From the NCBI GenBank assembly GCA_026315105.1, contig CM048746.1, positions 563,035,940 to 563,099,939 on the forward strand: a stretch of DNA of 64,000 nucleotides, written 5' to 3'. This document shows positions 1 through 9,790 of this stretch, piece by piece. Both the position numbers and the translations under genes were made by a program. The stretch is from Locusta migratoria. Taxonomy: Eukaryota > Arthropoda > Insecta > Orthoptera > Acrididae. Under the pieces are notes generated by a model. The model was not told the origin of the DNA, ran no database searches, and was given only the letters and a program-made list of their open reading frames with translations. The stretch's first letter is position 1; every line of letters starts with the position of its first letter.

Positions 1-429
1 ATAGACTCACAAACATCTGAACATCTGAATCTGACAAAGTAGGCTAGTATGCCATGCTGAGAGGGTGTCACAGACCGAATCTTCGCTACGTGTTGTCCGA
101 GACGTCGCAGAAATTTCGGTTGGCTAGTGTTGTCGACTGTTTCTATAGACTTAGTCTCCACAGTCTCCTGTAAGACGTAGTATTTCATTGTAAACTAATT
201 CTGCTGTTGATGAACCAATGCCCGATTTGAAGGTTGTCCATAGGCCTAGCATGACCAGTGGTAGAGCAGACGTCCAGGTTCCACCATGACTCATCGAGGC
301 GTCTTTAAACATCAGTGACATCGCTCAACCATTTCGTTGCTCGCTGGGTGGTAGCTTGTAATTTTGTGATGCGTATATCCATAGAACTTAGCCAATTATG
401 TAAACAAGTCAGACTCGAATTGATATCCT

Positions 430-700
430 CTCTCTGTGGTAATATGTAGTGGGCATCCGAATCTAGCTAACCATGTTATTGCAAAAGTTGAAGCCCCTGT
501 TTCAGTCGTTATGTTATCCACCGGTACTCCTCCAGGCCATCACGTGAATCTCTCAATCATAGTAAGTAAGTGTCTTTGTCCTTCCAAAGGTGTTAATGGT
601 CCCACTGCATCAAGATGTACATGTGCAAAACGAGAGGTGGTATCTGGAAAATTTCAAATTGTTGCATAGACATGGCGATTAATCTTGCAGCGTTGGCACT
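430..700 (-). pseudogene. Gypsy A integrase core fragment
   Basis: The reverse strand encodes an integrase catalytic-core segment starting HLDAVGPLTPLEGQ, then LTMIERFT, a stop, and TFAITWLARFGCPLHITTE. The first Asp of the D,D-35-E triad (HLD) is present. The second Asp position reads Glu (TTE-RG where the family has TDRG), and an in-frame TGA interrupts. It would be the strand-transfer enzyme of the element but cannot be functional. Confidence 0.75.
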
Positions 701-1304
701 GTAAGCAAGATTGGACCCATTGATGACAATCTTTCTGGATGCCAAGGCTTACAAATTGTTGTGACATTAGTCGGAAAATTGAACGCACAGCTGGGTGGCA
801 TAACCCACATACAGTGTCAAATGCCTGTTTGCAGAAGTCTAGTGAGACGAAGGGATGATGACGGTAATGAGAAACGTCGCAATACAGTCCTAATCCTTCT
901 CCTGGTACATCGACGAACTGTAACTTCAGATCGCAAGAGGAATCATTGACGTAGATCAGGTGATCCTCATTTTCTTTTTGTGCTTGTGTCGGTGTGCGGT
1001 AGTCAATGGGACTTGAGACACTGCTAATTCGAGATAAGCAATCCGCAACAATATTATCAATTCCGGATATATGTCGAATGTCCGTCGTAAATTGGATTAT
1101 AAAGCGAAGTAGATTAAACTGGCAGGGTGAATAACTGTCACTGTTACGTTTAAAGGCGAACGTGATTGGTTTATGGTATGTAAATATCGTGAATGTTCGC
1201 GCTTCTACTTGTAGCCGAAAATATTTTCCTGCTTGGTATATGGCCAGTAATTAGCGGCCTAGGTGCTCCACATCCTCTGTACTGAGCCGGTGGAAGTTTT
1301 CTTG

Positions 1305-1573
1305 CCGGCTGCGGTGGCCAAGGGGACTAAGGCGCTCCAGTCACGGTCTGCACGGCCACTACGGTCGGGGGTTCGAATCCCCCCTCGGGCATGGATATTT
1401 GTGCCGTCCTAGTTCGTAAGTAGTTCATAAGTAGTTTGTAAGTTTAGGGACTGATGACCCCATAGTTAAGTCCCATACACTATACAAACATTTGAACATA
1501 TTTTTTAAGTTTAGGGACTGATGACCCCATAGTTAAGTCCCATACACTATACAAACATTTGAACATATTTTCT
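1305..1573 (+). repeat. tRNA-derived SINE copy 1 (with duplicated tail)
   Basis: It starts with a tRNA-like head containing an A-box-like GGTGGCCAAGGGGACTAAGG and a perfect B box, GGTTCGAATCC. A conserved body (TAGGGACTGATGACCCCATA) and a 3' end ACAAACATTTGAACAT follow. It is flanked by a 12-bp target duplication GAAGTTTTCTTG at 1293-1304 and 1574-1585. Five more copies occur in this window. The tail is present twice in tandem, which the other copies lack. Confidence 0.92.
1439..1572 (+). repeat. 67-bp tandem duplication of the SINE tail
   Basis: Two nearly identical 67-bp units (1439-1505 and 1506-1572), each from TAAGTTTAGGGACTG through GAACATATTTT, lie inside the SINE target duplication. 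The doubling therefore preceded insertion, arose during reverse transcription, or occurred afterwards in place. Confidence 0.9.
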
Positions 1574-1589
1574 GAAGTTTTCTTGAAAA

Positions 1590-2356
1590 ATATGCCAGTG
1601 GCTCCCATGCATCGTCACACCACTGTTGTAACGCTGAGCCTATTGCTGACAGGCTGCCGTCGACAACTACTGCTAACGGCGTGTCAAGCTATGGATGTAC
1701 TAACAATGTCACATCGGCTATGCTTGTTTTAGTTGCTTCAAACGCCGCACACATATCTTCTGTCCAGTGTATGAGGCTTTTATTGTTTTTCTTCGGACCC
1801 GCTAACGCCTCTGTTAAGGAACGCCACGTGAGGAAGGTGTCAGCGATATAAATTTAGCATGCCAAAAAAACGGTGTAATTCTTTGACCGTAGTGGGTCAT
1901 AGTATTTGGAATATTGGCAGCACTTTCTTGGATAGAGGAAGACAACCTGTGACAGAAACCTTATGTCCCAAGGACGTTACCTCTGATTGACCAAAAACTA
2001 ATTTATCTACGTTTAATACAACACCATAATGTTCCAACTTACCAAAAACCTGCTTCAAGCGCTGCTGGTGCTGTTCATGGTCTGTTGAGAAGACCAGTAT
2101 CGTCTAAATAGGCAAAACAGAATGGAAGTCCTCGTAGAACCGAATCTATAAATAGCTGCCAAGTTTGTGCAGCATTGTGTAATCCAAAAGGCATAAATAC
2201 ATATTCATACAGGTCTTTGGTATGTCTTCCTTGACAACAAGGATCTGGATATAAGCTTTCGCACAGTAAAGCACTATAAACACTGTAACACCGCATAAAG
2301 TCTGATTGCAGTCCCTCAGAAGAGGAATATGATATCTGTCAGGTACTGTATGTGCG
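1590..2356 (-). pseudogene. Gypsy A reverse transcriptase C-terminal half
   Basis: The best stretch (2296-2075) includes DLYEYVFMPFGLHNAAQTW and a CFAYLDD catalytic box. Downstream (2070-1850) degenerate codons resemble the thumb/connection region (KQVFGKLEHYG..., LGHKVSVTG). Frames shift several times. It joins to the RT N-half at 3972-4270 when the intervening MITE is ignored. Confidence 0.75.
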
Positions 2357-2570
2357 TTAAGCCCGGTTCAGACAAAAAAGCTATTGGCGCGCAACAGCTA
2401 CGTGCATAGTGAAGTTGTAATTCAGTAAAGGCGGCTACAGACGACCTGATCTGTCGCCCCGATAGCGGACCCTACCAAGTCAGGTGCAGCATCCACACGG
2501 CTTAACGTAGCGCCCAATTCTGACAGTCGGCATTTGGCTTCCGTCGAGAACACACACACAAGCTCGCGCC

Positions 2571-2993
2571 ATGCCTCCTATACTGTCGAAACAACACAGA
2601 TTTGGCATTGCTCTGGTAGCATTGTCTGGTACTCCTTGCGTAAGAAAAAGAAAGATGTGGGGCAAAAAATGGTTACTGAAACGTAAAGAGTTTAGTAATA
2701 TGGCGTTATTAATAGAAGAAGATGGCGATGATTTTCGCAATTATCTGAGAATGGACTACGATAGTTTCATTACATTGATACATCTGGTGACTCCATTAAT
2801 TTCTAAGAGAAACAGTGCTATCAGAGAAGCGGTTACTGTTGAAGAAAGACTGGTTGCCTCTATCAGGTTTTTGGCTACAGGAAGAGACAACGCAGATCTT
2901 AAATACAGCACTGCAATCTCTCCACAGCTACTTTCAGAAATAATCCCTGAAACCTGGGAAGCCATATGCAAATTTCTGAGGAACTGCATACAG
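2571..2993 (+). pseudogene. Harbinger transposase N-terminal exon
   Basis: The open frame encodes RKRKMWGKKWLLKRKEFSN, FRNYLRMDYDSFITLIHLV, then VTVEERLVASIRFLATGRD and LLSEIIPETWEAI. This is the standard N-terminal region of PIF/Harbinger (HARBI1-like) transposases, before the DDE nuclease. A splice-donor-like CAG|GTAAAT ends it at 2993, suggesting that the intron and catalytic exon were lost. The full protein would cut and paste the element; this remnant has no D-D-E residues. Confidence 0.85.
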
Positions 2994-3066
2994 GTAAATA
3001 AAGCACTAATGATGATATAAATTATTTATTTTATGCCAAACGTTGTTTTACTGTGTACTATTATTG

Positions 3067-3312
3067 TTAAATAGAATTAACTCGTTCCCACTGACAGCAT
3101 TGTTTTCCATTTCTTCTCCTTGTGCTGCACTCTACAATAATTTCTAGTGCCTGATTCCTCGCATCCTTACTGCAATACTGCTTATCAGACGTATCCCATA
3201 GGAATTTGAAGTCCCTATAGAGTTCTAAAAACTCAATTATCATCTGTCTCTCAGTAGCAACAGTGGCCATTGTAGCGCACGTGCGACCTTCATGCGGTGA
3301 AGTCCACAGCAC
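3067..3312 (-). pseudogene. MADF-domain protein fragment of the Harbinger element
   Basis: The reverse-strand frame contains MIIEFLELYRDFKFLWDTSD, then QYCSKDARNQALEIIVE. This fits the start of a MADF (Myb/SANT-like) domain, with the hydrophobic-Y-R-LWD core followed by a basic-aromatic stretch. Autonomous PIF/Harbinger elements usually carry a second gene with such a DNA-binding domain. The frame ends where the internal deletion begins, so the domain is incomplete. Confidence 0.7.
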
Positions 3313-3971
3313 AGTTGACGAACATTTTCATACGACAGCGCTACAGTCGGTCTGATCCGGTCAGGCGGTCGGGCGGTCGGGTCTGCGGCCACCTCCCAAT
3401 GACACGACGAGACCTGCCAGCCGACACCGCTACACACGGCATGACAACGCGTCTCATCTGACCAAATCCGCCCGACCACCTGACCAAATCAGATCGTCTG
3501 TAGGCCGCTTAACAAGAGTGAACTTCCTGGTTTTAGTAGCGCCACTTAGGAGAGGCTACTTTTTCCACGCAACAAAAAGTTCAACTTGGTTCTACTTAGT
3601 TTCGCCACTTTCTTCCCCCTCCACCAAATATCGACATTCGACTGTCACCTCCCGGGGTATTTCGAACCATTTTACTTCGTATCAGTGTGTTTACGTTCGA
3701 GGTTTACGTTTTGGTATCTTTGTTTGCAGCTGAAATGTCGAATCAATTAAGAAAACACTTTGTGTGCTTGTGGAACAAAGTGTAACAGTCGTCTGACCGC
3801 GAATGAAAAGGGCCGTGCAAATCGCGATCAGCTGACACTATGGACGCCATTTTGAAAACTGCACAACTAAGTAACTTTTGTGAAGTTCTGTGTGAACGAT
3901 AGCTCACAGTGCAACTGCAGAATGACACACATTGTTGTCTCAGTTTAGTTCCTTGTGTGAACCCAGCTTTA

Positions 3972-4270
3972 AGTGCACAGTAGTGGCTGCATGGGCGCCA
4001 TGCTCTGCTCTTCTTTAGTACTAAATGTAATGGGGAGGACCATGGACTCTTGGATGGTCGCAAAATGCCTTCACACAACATAGTGTTGAATTCAGGTTTC
4101 AATAAGATCAAGCAGGCCGGAGCTAGGCATCTTGGTCGACACGCTACTGGGTGGCCTTCGGTCGATTGAATGTGGTGCAGTGTCGTGTGGTATACATCTG
4201 GGAGCCCCGAGTGGCCTGGTGAAGTTCGGTTAGTTACATAAAAGTTCAACGTGCTCACCACCAGTTGCCT
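3972..4270 (-). pseudogene. Gypsy A reverse transcriptase N-terminal half
   Basis: The reverse-strand open stretch contains HHIQSTEGHPVACRPRCLAP, EFNTMLCEGILRPSKSPWSS and WRPCSHYCALKA. These match the beginning of Ty3/Gypsy RT, with the usual Gly-Asp-Tyr replaced by SHY. The open frame continues into the MITE to 3743, but those last residues are not RT. Confidence 0.8.
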
Positions 4271-4360
4271 GGACCAATTTGGTGGTATGTGTCGTGGTAT
4301 TGCAGTGGAAGCCTGTGACCGCTAAACCGGTGACGCTGTCCACCAAGCGTGCATTTCTAA

Positions 4361-4557
4361 TGTTCAAATGTTTGTATAGCTTATGGGACTTAACTAAGGG
4401 GTCATCAGTCCCTAAACTTACAAACTACTTATGAACTAACTAATAATACTAAGGACGGCACAAATATCCATGCCCAATGGGGTTTCGAACCCCCGACCGT
4501 AGTGGCCATGCAGACCGTGACTGTAGCGCCTCAGTCCCCTCGGCCACCGCGGCCGGC
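4361..4557 (-). repeat. tRNA-derived SINE copy 2
   Basis: This is an inverted copy of the SINE family. The tail GTTCAAATGTTTGTATAGC is on the left and the B box (GGGTTTCGAACCCC) and A box are on the right. The target duplication CATTTCTAA occurs at 4352-4360 and 4558-4566. It interrupts the Gypsy A protease-RT linker. Confidence 0.92.
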
Positions 4558-4566
4558 CATTTCTAA

Positions 4567-4800
4567 CGCCCTCCAGCAAGTTGAAGTACGCCAGGAGACT
4601 GGCTTCGATGATTCCTTTGGTGACATCAGCAACTTTGAAATCCCACATATATGATCGGCGCAGTCCGATGTTGAGTTCCATCTTCATGTGCCATAGGTGG
4701 CTATGCATGAGTTGTTGGCCGCTGTCAAACGGAACAAGAAGATGGTCAGTAACGATGCAGAGTTGTCCAAGGTAGGATGCTTAGGACCAACCCTGTATCA
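4567..4800 (-). pseudogene. Gypsy A retropepsin-region fragment
   Basis: The reverse strand reads ELNIGLRRSYMWDFKVADVT and then GIIEASLLAYFNLLEGV. This is the C-terminal part of a Gypsy aspartic protease (LNLGLRR...F.VADV..PIIGADFL pattern). The DTGA active site is not intact. The SINE at 4361-4557 separates it from RT. Confidence 0.65.
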
Positions 4801-4884
4801 ATTAAAAACTTCATACCAGTGCCTCTGTCTGAGATGAACAAGCACTTGGAGGTCACACAAGAGTCGACTACGCTTACTGTTGGC

Positions 4885-5165
4885 TTTGTGGTTGGTTGGT
4901 TGGTAGTGTTTTAGGGGAAAAACTGCGGATGTCATCAGTCCACCATTCCATGAAAAGGCGGCGCAAGAAAAGCATCAATACGAAATAAAAACGCCCAAAA
5001 TTAAAAATAGAAATGGGAGTAGGCCTATAGTGGTGGATGGGGTCAAGCAAGCACAATGCTGAAGGAGTGCAGAGCCATAAGCAAGACACTCAAATCTAAA
5101 AGGGACTACAGCCGCAACAGGTTGGAACACGGCCTCCTACAACCCAGGATGGAGTGGTTTCACTG
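4885..5165 (+). repeat. GGTTGGTTGGTT-headed repeat (SINE-like, tentative)
   Basis: The stretch begins GGTTGGTTGGTTGG, then AAAACTGCGGATGTCATCAGTCC, followed by A-rich non-coding sequence. A related T/G-rich head in inverted orientation is at about 61465-61500. It resembles an abundant dispersed repeat of orthopteran genomes as I remember it. No target duplication could be fixed. Confidence 0.35.
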
Positions 5166-5541
5166 TGGCAACACTGTTTGGTTGGCCATCTAGAAGTAGG
5201 CTACATGTCTGGTTGCTACTTGTTGACATTGCTCTTAGCTTGTGCGTTAATACGTTGCATTTGTCGAAAAGTGAGAAGCTGCCTTTTAGAAAAAAACTCT
5301 TATTAACGATCTATTTCTTCTGCAAACTTAAGGTATGTAATAAGTCTTTAATTACGAAGAACTGTAAGTATGTTTTGAAATTAAGCTGTGAAGTGTTTTA
5401 GTTAGCAAAATGTTTTCATGGTTTACATGTAGGCCTACTATTTGGAATACAGTACTTTTATTTCACATGCTTTTAGTTTTGACGTAAGATATTGGCCATT
5501 GTGGTTGCGTCACGATACTATATTGTAATTTTCGTTAGCAG
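5166..5541. other. Non-coding stretch before THAP gene
   Basis: AT-rich with no supported gene or repeat boundary. It could be the 5' region of the THAP transposon that follows. Confidence 0.4.
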
Positions 5542-6270
5542 ATGGCTCCGAAATGTTGCGCCCCAGGATGTTTCAGCACCTATGAGAGGACCATTAAAGA
5601 AACAAGCTACGTAACTGTATTCCGGTTTCCAACTGATGAAGACAAGGCAGCTGCATGTCATAAAGCAATTCCACGAAAAGACTGGACACCTTCAAAATAC
5701 ACAGTTGTTTGCATCAAATATTTTGGACCTCAGAATGTAGATGTTTCTTTTGACAAGGAAGGCAATATTCAAGAATTTGCTAGGAATAGAATACTGTTGA
5801 AACCAGATGCCATGCCAAGGATATTCCCAGGTTTACCGAAACATTTTTTAATAATCCCAGTGCTCATTCTCGTGTTGAGCCTGCTGTGAGAAGTGAGAGA
5901 CAACTTAAGGTAATGTTAGAGAAACAAAATCAATGGCTGGAAAACGATTCAGTTACATCATTTCAGAACTTTTTGAATAAAATAGAGGAGAATAGTGACT
6001 ATAGTTCAAAGTGGAATCTGTGTGTAGAAAGTTCATTTGAGTGCTTCTATGTTTTACAGTGTAAAGGAATAACCTCCATTGCTGTTAGGGTTGTTATACA
6101 AGATGATTTAAAAGTTCAAGTTTGTGTTAAAAATCAAGTTCTTAGTGCATCACAACTGCCTTGGATACTTCATGGTCCGAAACTGCAGAGGTGGTCCCAG
6201 CTGCAAACCTTGTTGGCTAGGTATGTTGACACAGAGGATTTACATTCTAGTAATGTAATGTCTGAGTTAG
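5542..6270 (+). pseudogene. THAP-domain, P-element-like transposase (N-terminal part, frameshifted)
   Basis: The first frame (5542-5889) encodes a THAP zinc finger of the C2CH type. Cys5/Cys6 and Cys10 begin it, VFRFP is at 26-30, RKDWTPSKYTVVC ends at Cys57, and the MPRIFP segment stands where THAP domains have AVPTIF. The last ligand should be His60 but reads Tyr (CIKY). A +1 shift near 5885 moves the reading to a second frame (5886 on) with a coiled-coil-like LKVMLEKQNQWLE. That frame continues with WNLCVESSFECFYVLQC and IQDDLKVQVCVKNQ, consistent with P-element/THAP transposases. THAP domains bind the transposon ends. The RNase H-like catalytic part is missing, and an inverted-repeat MITE begins around 6270. 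Confidence 0.75.
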
Positions 6271-6730
6271 AAAGGATGGATTTCGTAAACCGATTTCCCA
6301 ATTCCGCTTTTGGTTGGTCATGTAAACACTCCAAAATCGATTCTGGAAATCCGCTTCTCTAAAGTCGGTTTTCCAGTTCCACAATCGATTTTCGTGCCCA
6401 TGTAAACGCAACCGTTTTTGAAGCGTTCTTGGTTTGTCAGATTGTGTTTTATTTTAAGAATTTTCTGCACATATGGAAAGAGTGATATTTTCCAATGTGA
6501 AATAGAAGTATAAATATTAGAGTGAACATAAATCTGTGTATTTAAAGAAAGAAAAATAGCTATTGTGCGGACTAATCAGGAACGGAATCAACTGTTTTTT
6601 CAGCCGCCATATTAAGAGGGCTAGGAAATCCGATTCTGCCTATGGCATGTAAACACGACAGCGAAAAACGGTTTACGAAAATCGGTTTTCGTCTTCCGGA
6701 AGATGTGCTTCATGTAAACGTAGTGTGTGT
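6270..6730. mobile_element. MITE with inverted GATTTTCGTAAACCG arms and CATGTAAAC repeats
   Basis: The left arm reads GATTTCGTAAACCGATTT (about 6280). Its inverted partner near the right end reads GATTTTCGTAAACCGTTTTT (about 6690-6671). The word CATGTAAAC occurs at about 6321, 6399, 6646 and 6711, and AAATCGATTTT/AAATCGGTTTT motifs recur. No ORF is convincing. The target duplication is unclear, so the borders are approximate. Confidence 0.6.
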
Positions 6731-7340
6731 AGAAGTGGTGGTGCCAGAGGACCTGCTTCTTGATCAATGACTGTAATTGCCTCTTCTATTGTTGCCACTG
6801 TCGAAAACCACCAGCGTGCTGACCTGGTACACAGCTGCTCCACTTTTACTGCGAGCATATCATTAAGTCTCTGTAGTGTGGGTGCTGTGGCGAATACATT
6901 GTTGTCTGTTGTGACTAAGGTGCTGATCTGAGCCAGTTTACAGCTTCTGGAATTCCATCTGCAAGCTGGGCTAAGTCATCCAGTGGCCTTATTTGCAGAG
7001 ATAGTAGCCTACTCCACAGTGTCCTTATCAGATTGTCTGAAAGGATGATGGTGTCCACTTTGCCTCATAAGTGTTGCAGATACTGTGATGGTTTTCGATC
7101 ACCCATCTCTTCTTGCGGCAGTAAATGGCGTATACAATCCTCCTGGGAGGCGACTATTCGTCTTATAAACTCTGACTTCAGTGGGTATAAGCTCCCATTT
7201 TTGGTGGTGCTGTGATAAAATCCTGTACCTTTGCAGCATATCGATGATCTAGCTGGCTTACAATGAGCGAAAATTTTGTCAGATCCGTCGTTATGCCTGC
7301 ACAGCAAAAACTTGCTTCTGGCTTTACAAATCACAGTGTA
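6690..7340 (-). pseudogene. Ty3/Gypsy gag (capsid) remnant
   Basis: Reverse-strand frames give YPLKSEFIRRIVASQEDCI, then LLPQEEMGDRKPSQYLQHL (7190-7070), and after a frameshift SDNLIRTLWSRLLSLQI and DDLAQLADGIPEAV (7046-6950). This is the order and wording of arthropod Gypsy Gag proteins, where the capsid helices precede the zinc knuckle. Frameshifts and stops separate the pieces. No protease or LTR is recognised next to it; the neighbouring MITE (6270-6730) cuts off its 3' side. Confidence 0.75.
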
Positions 7341-8251
7341 GGATTATTGGACCAGAACGGCGGCAAGCAGACCGCGATTCTTGATACTGCGTATTCTTCA
7401 GTCATTATTCTGCTGGTAGATCTTGTGTAGCTCTTCGGATCACATTTGCATCAACATTTGTCAGGTACAGTTTATCAAGTGTCTGTACGACTTCGTTTTC
7501 ATGCTCTTCAGAAAAAAAAACAGTCATAAAACAGCGCAAGAATTGCTAAGAGTCTTAACTGGCACTGCCCTCATAAGCAGAGACTGATTGTCTTTGTAGT
7601 TAATGGAACAGTTTTCGTCGCCACGTATTTATTCCAGACTCTTTCTCTTAAAAGAACAAAGGTAAGACTACTTTAATAGTCACAGAGTGCACAGAAATAC
7701 AAAAATCTATAAAAAATGAGTAATGAATATCAAGGAACAAAAATATACAAGACATAGAAAAACACAGCGTCCCAAGTGGCTGGACACCGAACTGCACTCA
7801 TGGTATAGGTTTACAAGGTGCTACAACTATAATGAATTACCCACTAATAACAATTTTTAGAAAATCTTTGTTCTTTATGTCTGGGAATGAAAATGCATTA
7901 CCTAGGAATAAGGTTACAACTCATTTCTAAGAATAATTATGTATAGATGCACATTCCAATCATATTAGTAAAAGTCGTCCATGTAGCATAGCTGAACATA
8001 TACTTGTAAAAACGCTACAAGATTTACAGAATACTTTACTTACATGGCATTTTATATTCGACTGTGACCCTGACTATGAGCCACAATTGTTACAAAATCC
8101 AGTATGGCACAACTCCAGCGTAAAACACACCACAAACATACATCAACAAACGCTACCATACAACCACAGGCACGAGGTACACCTTAACACAACAGTGCCG
8201 TATTTCAGCACTCTAGCCTCTTATAAAGGTGGCCATGGTTTTATACTTACA
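7341..8251. other. Unassigned region between Gypsy gag and Helitron
   Basis: AT-rich, with only short chance ORFs. It may include the 5' leader of the Gypsy gag remnant. I see no LTR pair, terminal repeat or RNA gene here. Confidence 0.4.
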
Positions 8252-8402
8252 CTAGCTTATGATTGCCCGCTTCGCTAGGTTAAAGTTTTATATCAGTAGT
8301 TTTATAAATGTTATATTGAAGGGAAAAGAAAACTGCAGTGAGAGACTTTGAGTTTAGGTTTTTTTTTATTTGTACCAATATCTTACATGCAAAATTTTCA
8401 CA

Positions 8403-9720
8403 TTAAATTACATTCTTATAAACTATAGTTGATGTTTGGTTGTGTGGTGCATACACATATATATTTTGTGCTACTCCGACACATGAAAATGCAATGTAGA
8501 GTTTACCATGTGAGAAACAGTCTTCCTTCAAATTGACTCCATAGTAGCGAAATGTTTGGCCCTGAGCCTTATAGATTGTCATACTGTAAGCTAATTTCAC
8601 AGGAAATTGTAATCTTCTAAAAGAAAATGGCATAGGAGTTGGGATTAATGGGATTCGCGGTATGAACACTGGTTTTCCTTTTTGTTTACCAGTTAAAATT
8701 ATTGCTTCAATAACGTTATGAAGTTGTTGTTTGACACACAGTCTTGTGCCATTACATAATTTGGGTGAGTTAATATTTTGTAATAATTATTGGCGAACCA
8801 ATTTTGTAATAATTATTGGCGAACCAATTTTTAGTTCCAATGCGTGCAGAGGCATACCACATGGATGTAATGAGTTTAAAAATTCGGTTGGAACTTCTTG
8901 ATCCATAATTGAATTTATTGATTTATATATTGTTTCTGCTCCTGGAATAATCTTCTGTATTTGTTTATTTATTTGTTGCACTATGTCATTCCTTGGTGCT
9001 AAAAGTCTTCACTCACACATTTCTTTAGTTCATTTCTATCGACCAATAGACTTTATGAATAAGTTGTTCCCTGGTTTCATCGATGTTACATAATTCTTCT
9101 GTTAAAATCAGCTTTCCAGAGTACGGATCAAGAGGGTAAGTACCATCTCCAATTTTCAATAAATTTTCAGAAAACTTGTGAGCTCTTGGATATCCTGTCA
9201 TTACTGAATGCATATTTTTTGTCAAATATAACTTTTCAACACTATTCCAAAATGACAATCTCATTAAACATGCATTTATTTCGTCTGCCTGTGTTGATTT
9301 TGGAATTACCGGTAATGTTTGGCGAAAATCTCCAGACAGTAGCAATAAAACTCTTCCCATTAATCTGTTGGTTTGCTGAATATGTTGTAGTGTTGTATTG
9401 AGGGCTTCAAGACTTTTTTATGGGCCATTATACATTCGGCCCAGATAATAATTTTGCATCACATTAGATGTTTACCACGCACCAAAGATCTCATTATACC
9501 ACAGACTGGAAACTTTTGTTCAGCTACTTTCAATGGCAATTTTAAAGTGGAGTGTGCTGTTTTACCACACTCCATAACGTCGCCACAATTCCAGATGATG
9601 TTACTGCTAATATAATTTCTTTTCTAACTGTAGATAGGACCGAATTAATAAGAAACTTTTACCAGTGCCACCTGGTGCATCCAAAACAATGATCCTGCCT
9701 TTATTTCTGTCAATTCCGTC
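8403..9720 (-). pseudogene. Helitron Pif1-like DNA helicase domain
   Basis: Walker A appears as GGTGKS around 9680 on the reverse strand (IIVLDAPGGTGKSFLI). It is followed by MGRVLLLLSGDFRQTLPVIP (9360 down), INACLMRLSFWNSVEKLYLT, and in the last block SFRRLQFPVKLAYSMTIYKA with QGQTFRYYGVNL (8669-8403). These are helicase motifs I-VI of Pif1/Helitron helicases, which unwind DNA during rolling-circle transposition. Between 8981 and 9025, and again near 9400-9600, the frame is broken. Confidence 0.85.
8775..8826. repeat. 26-bp perfect tandem duplication in Helitron
   Basis: ATTTTGTAATAATTATTGGC plus GAACCA occurs twice in a row (8775-8800 and 8801-8826). It adds 26 bases and shifts the helicase frame. 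Confidence 0.95.
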
Positions 9721-9790
9721 GTAAACAGTCCGCTGTGATTGTGCCAGTTTCGGTTCATTTTCTTTAATGTATTGATGCAAATCTTGTAAG

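Larger units (their letters stand above)
2429..3509 (+). mobile_element. PIF/Harbinger deletion derivative with remains of two convergent genes
   Basis: Terminal inverted repeats begin AGGCGGCTACAGACGACCTGAT on the left and, inverted, AGCGGCCTACAGACGATCTGAT on the right. The flanks are TAA at 2426-2428 and 3510-3512. Inside, a transposase first exon runs rightward and a MADF-like gene runs leftward from the other end. The central part, where both would continue, is missing. GC-rich GGTCGGGCGGTCGGG subterminal repeats lie near 3365. At 1081 bp it is far shorter than autonomous Harbingers, so it is non-autonomous. Confidence 0.88.
2360..3968. mobile_element. Harbinger-type MITE inserted in Gypsy A RT (contains nested Harbinger)
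   Basis: The left end AGCCCGGTTCAGACA and the inverted right end AGCTGGGTTCACACA match at 12 of 15 positions. They are flanked by TTA at 2357-2359 and 3969-3971, as expected of PIF/Harbinger 3-bp TWA duplications. With one TTA removed, the two RT halves of the host Gypsy element resume in the same frame. Apart from the nested element at 2429-3509, about 0.53 kb is non-coding. A similar right end (GTGTGAACCCAGCTT) occurs near 13675. Confidence 0.75.
1..4860 (-). mobile_element. Degenerate Ty3/Gypsy retrotransposon fragment A with nested insertions
   Basis: Read on the reverse strand, the order is retropepsin region (about 4800-4567), RT N-half (4270-3972), RT C-half and connection (2356-1590), then integrase (about 950-430). 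RT evidence includes ILRPSKSPWSSPLHLV at about 4055 and YEYVFMPFGL with YLDD at 2195-2095. Integrase evidence is FAHVHLDAVGPLTPLEGQ at about 630-580. The chain is interrupted by SINEs at 1305-1573 and 4361-4557 and by a Harbinger-type MITE at 2360-3968. No LTR is visible, and the integrase end runs off the window. Stops and frameshifts are frequent. It is an old, dead copy, unlike the complete-length element at 19.6-25.5 kb. Confidence 0.85.

Noticed and set aside
1305..1400. tRNA-Leu-like gene (A and B boxes)
   Set aside because: It is the head of a SINE, with the same body in six copies and target duplications; no true tRNA cloverleaf.
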